From Sediminibacterium sp. (GTDB lineage Bacteria > Bacteroidota > Bacteroidia > Chitinophagales > Chitinophagaceae), in the NCBI GenBank assembly GCA_028288645.1, contig JAQBNJ010000404.1:1-7522 (forward strand): a DNA stretch of 7,522 nucleotides. The letters run 5' to 3'. Position numbers and translations under genes: made by a program. Position 1 is the stretch's first letter; the number at the start of each line of letters is the position of its first letter. Shown one piece after another: positions 6,472 through 7,522 of this stretch. Under the pieces are notes generated by a model. The model saw nothing but the letters and a program-made list of their open reading frames with translations. It was not told the DNA's origin and searched no databases.

Positions 6472-6806
6472 TATCCTGCTGTTTTCGGGTTAACAATTAA
6501 ATTCAGGCTCTGTATAAAAGTTCTCAACTCCTCAACATAAACATTGGTTTGTTTTTTTCCTGCTTTGGTCAGGGTATAATATTTGCGCACCCGGTTACCG
6601 ATGTTTTCGATCTCTGTTTCAACCACACCCTGTTCTTCGAGCCTGTGCAATAAAGGGTACAATGCCCCTTCCGTTATCTGCAACTCCCCTTTGGTAAGTT
6701 CTTTTACCATTTGCGTGAGCTGGTACCCATACATACGGCCATTGTCTTTCAATAAGCGCATAATAATCGGCTCCAGGCAGCCTTTGTACAAAGTAGATTT
6801 GTTCAT
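6471..6806 (-). CDS. PadR-family transcriptional repressor
   Basis: The product is a 111-aa winged-helix DNA-binding protein. It opens with LYKGCLEPIIMRLLKDNGRMYGYQL (key elements G9, the LL pair and MYGY 25-28), then the recognition helix ITEGALYPLLHRLEEQG (44-60), a wing with ENIGNRVRKYYTLT (67-80) and a C-terminal helix (about 83-103) for dimer formation. This is the short PadR-s1 form. I choose the ATG at 6806 (MNKSTLYKG); an ATG at 6821 would add MYIHV and lies within the operator-like palindromes. It is the first gene of an operon with the membrane protein downstream, overlapping it by one base (TAATG). PadR proteins commonly repress their own operon, which fits the palindromes directly in front of this start. 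The effector is unknown. Confidence 0.93.
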   Translation of the reverse strand: MNKSTLYKGCLEPIIMRLLKDNGRMYGYQLTQMVKELTKGELQITEGALYPLLHRLEEQGVVETEIENIGNRVRKYYTLTKAGKKQTNVYVEELRTFIQSLNLIVNPKTAG

Positions 6807-6848
6807 AACATGAATATACATAATTTATGAATACATAATCAAATTATG
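6804..6848. promoter_or_regulatory. Putative PadR operator: CATAA/TTATG palindromes at 15-bp spacing
   Basis: CATAATTTATG (6819-6829, 5+1+5) and CATAATCAAATTATG (6834-6848, 6+3+6) are perfect inverted repeats. CATAA also occurs at 6804-6808, where it overlaps the chosen start codon and forms a weak CAT-AAC-ATG palindrome. The three CATAA copies are exactly 15 bp apart. AT-rich dyads containing ATG/CAT half-sites are typical of PadR operators. A near match to the Bacteroidota -7 box (TAATTTG on the minus strand) overlaps the distal palindrome, so binding would block transcription. The sites could also affect the divergent oxygenase gene. Confidence 0.55.
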
Positions 6849-6898
6849 CATTACTTTTTATAACATCGATTACGACCACATAAGATTACCTTCCCCTC

Positions 6899-7489
6899 CT
6901 GGAAACATCTTTCAACACACTCATCAACTCTTTCATAGACAATAAGGTAGGTATTTCAGATAACTTCTTAAGTGAGTCCCTTGCCCTTCACCTGAAAGAA
7001 AATTTACTGGCCCATTTTTCCGAAGACCTGTTTCATGCTGCCGGAACGGGAAATGAAACCATAATTGTTAAGGACAAACTCTTCAGAAGCGATATGATCT
7101 ACTGGCTGGATCGAAAACATACCAACCCGCACGAGATCGCTTTTTTTGACCTGATGGATCAATTTGTAAGCTATCTGAACAGCACCTGTTATACCGGCAT
7201 CACCGGTTATGAATTCCACTACACTTTATACGGGAAAGATAGTTTCTATAAAAAACACATAGACCAATTCCGCAACAACGAAAAAAGGCAATATTCCATG
7301 ATCCTGTATTTAAATGCTGACTGGAAGCAGGGCGATGGTGGGGAACTATGTATCCATCATGCCGGTCATTTACAAATGATCACACCTGATAACAGGAAAA
7401 CCGTATTCTTTAAAAGCAGTGAACTCGAACATGAAGTACTGTTAACCCATCTTCCCAGGATGAGCATTACCGGATGGCTATGTAAATGA
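6899..7489 (+). CDS. 2OG/Fe(II) prolyl-hydroxylase-like oxygenase, start codon unclear
   Basis: The frame is open from 6884 (after TAA at 6881-6883) to TGA at 7487-7489. The family-like region begins around LETSFNTLINSF at 6899, giving about 196 aa. Numbered from there, the N-terminal half has GISDNFLSESLALHLKENL and AGTGNETI, then RSDMIYWLD. The jelly-roll core has the iron ligands in HID (H120, D122), YSMILYLNADW, GGEL, a distal H178 in ELEHEV, and R187 in PRMSITGW, which would bind 2-oxoglutarate. This is the P4Hc/PHD-like class; bacterial relatives hydroxylate proteins such as EF-Tu, but the substrate here is unknown. The first in-frame ATG is at 7094, inside RSDMIYWLD, so it cannot be the natural start. 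Between 6884 and 7093 there is no in-frame ATG, GTG or TTG. CTG at 6899 is the best-placed candidate, one base from ATG. The gene is either translated from a rare start or has lost its start. Confidence 0.75.
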   Translation: METSFNTLINSFIDNKVGISDNFLSESLALHLKENLLAHFSEDLFHAAGTGNETIIVKDKLFRSDMIYWLDRKHTNPHEIAFFDLMDQFVSYLNSTCYTGITGYEFHYTLYGKDSFYKKHIDQFRNNEKRQYSMILYLNADWKQGDGGELCIHHAGHLQMITPDNRKTVFFKSSELEHEVLLTHLPRMSITGWLCK

Positions 7490-7522
7490 AACGTATTATT
7501 AATCTTTACTAATACAATATCG

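Noticed and set aside
7004..7219. Minus-strand ORF opposite the oxygenase
   Set aside because: It lies within the oxygenase frame on the other strand and has no motif.

Overview
The window looks like chromosomal DNA from a member of the Bacteroidota, probably near the Chitinophagaceae. The reasons are A-rich gene leaders without clear Shine-Dalgarno sites, a TAnnTTTG-type promoter match, short lipoproteins, and protein sequences that read like those of that group. This is a judgement from sequence style, not a database result. I see no rRNA, tRNA, CRISPR array, transposase or phage gene.

Layout. (1) Positions 1-1703, plus strand: the last codons of an upstream gene, a 115-aa lipoprotein ending in a VTRGGFG motif, and a 377-aa ATP-grasp protein of the glutathionylspermidine synthase-like YgiC/YjfC type. 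The lipoprotein and ATP-grasp gene match the E. coli ygiB-ygiC and yjfM-yjfC pairs. They are separated by a hairpin-rich REP-like element. (2) Positions 1778-3671, minus strand: a 151-aa lipocalin-like lipoprotein and a 380-aa YbjJ-like MFS transporter, with a long palindromic repeat between them. (3) Positions 3851-5692, plus strand: aspS (aspartyl-tRNA synthetase, 613 aa), divergent from the transporter, followed by a probable terminator. (4) Positions 5773-6806, minus strand: a two-gene operon of a PadR-family repressor and a four-TM membrane protein, joined by a TAATG stop/start overlap. CATAA/TTATG palindromes in front of padR are likely operators. (5) About 6899-7489, plus strand: a 2-oxoglutarate/Fe(II) prolyl-hydroxylase-like oxygenase whose reading frame extends about 65 codons upstream of its first ATG without any ATG, GTG or TTG.

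How the genes work together. Two modules are visible. The YgiB/YgiC-like pair probably belongs to a cell-envelope system of poorly known function. The PadR/membrane-protein pair is probably a self-regulated envelope response unit. aspS is housekeeping, and the MFS transporter and lipocalin-like lipoprotein look like separate single genes. The most unusual content is intergenic: covarying paired hairpins, phased heptamer arrays at two loci, a roughly 97-bp palindrome, and the oxygenase with no usual start codon.
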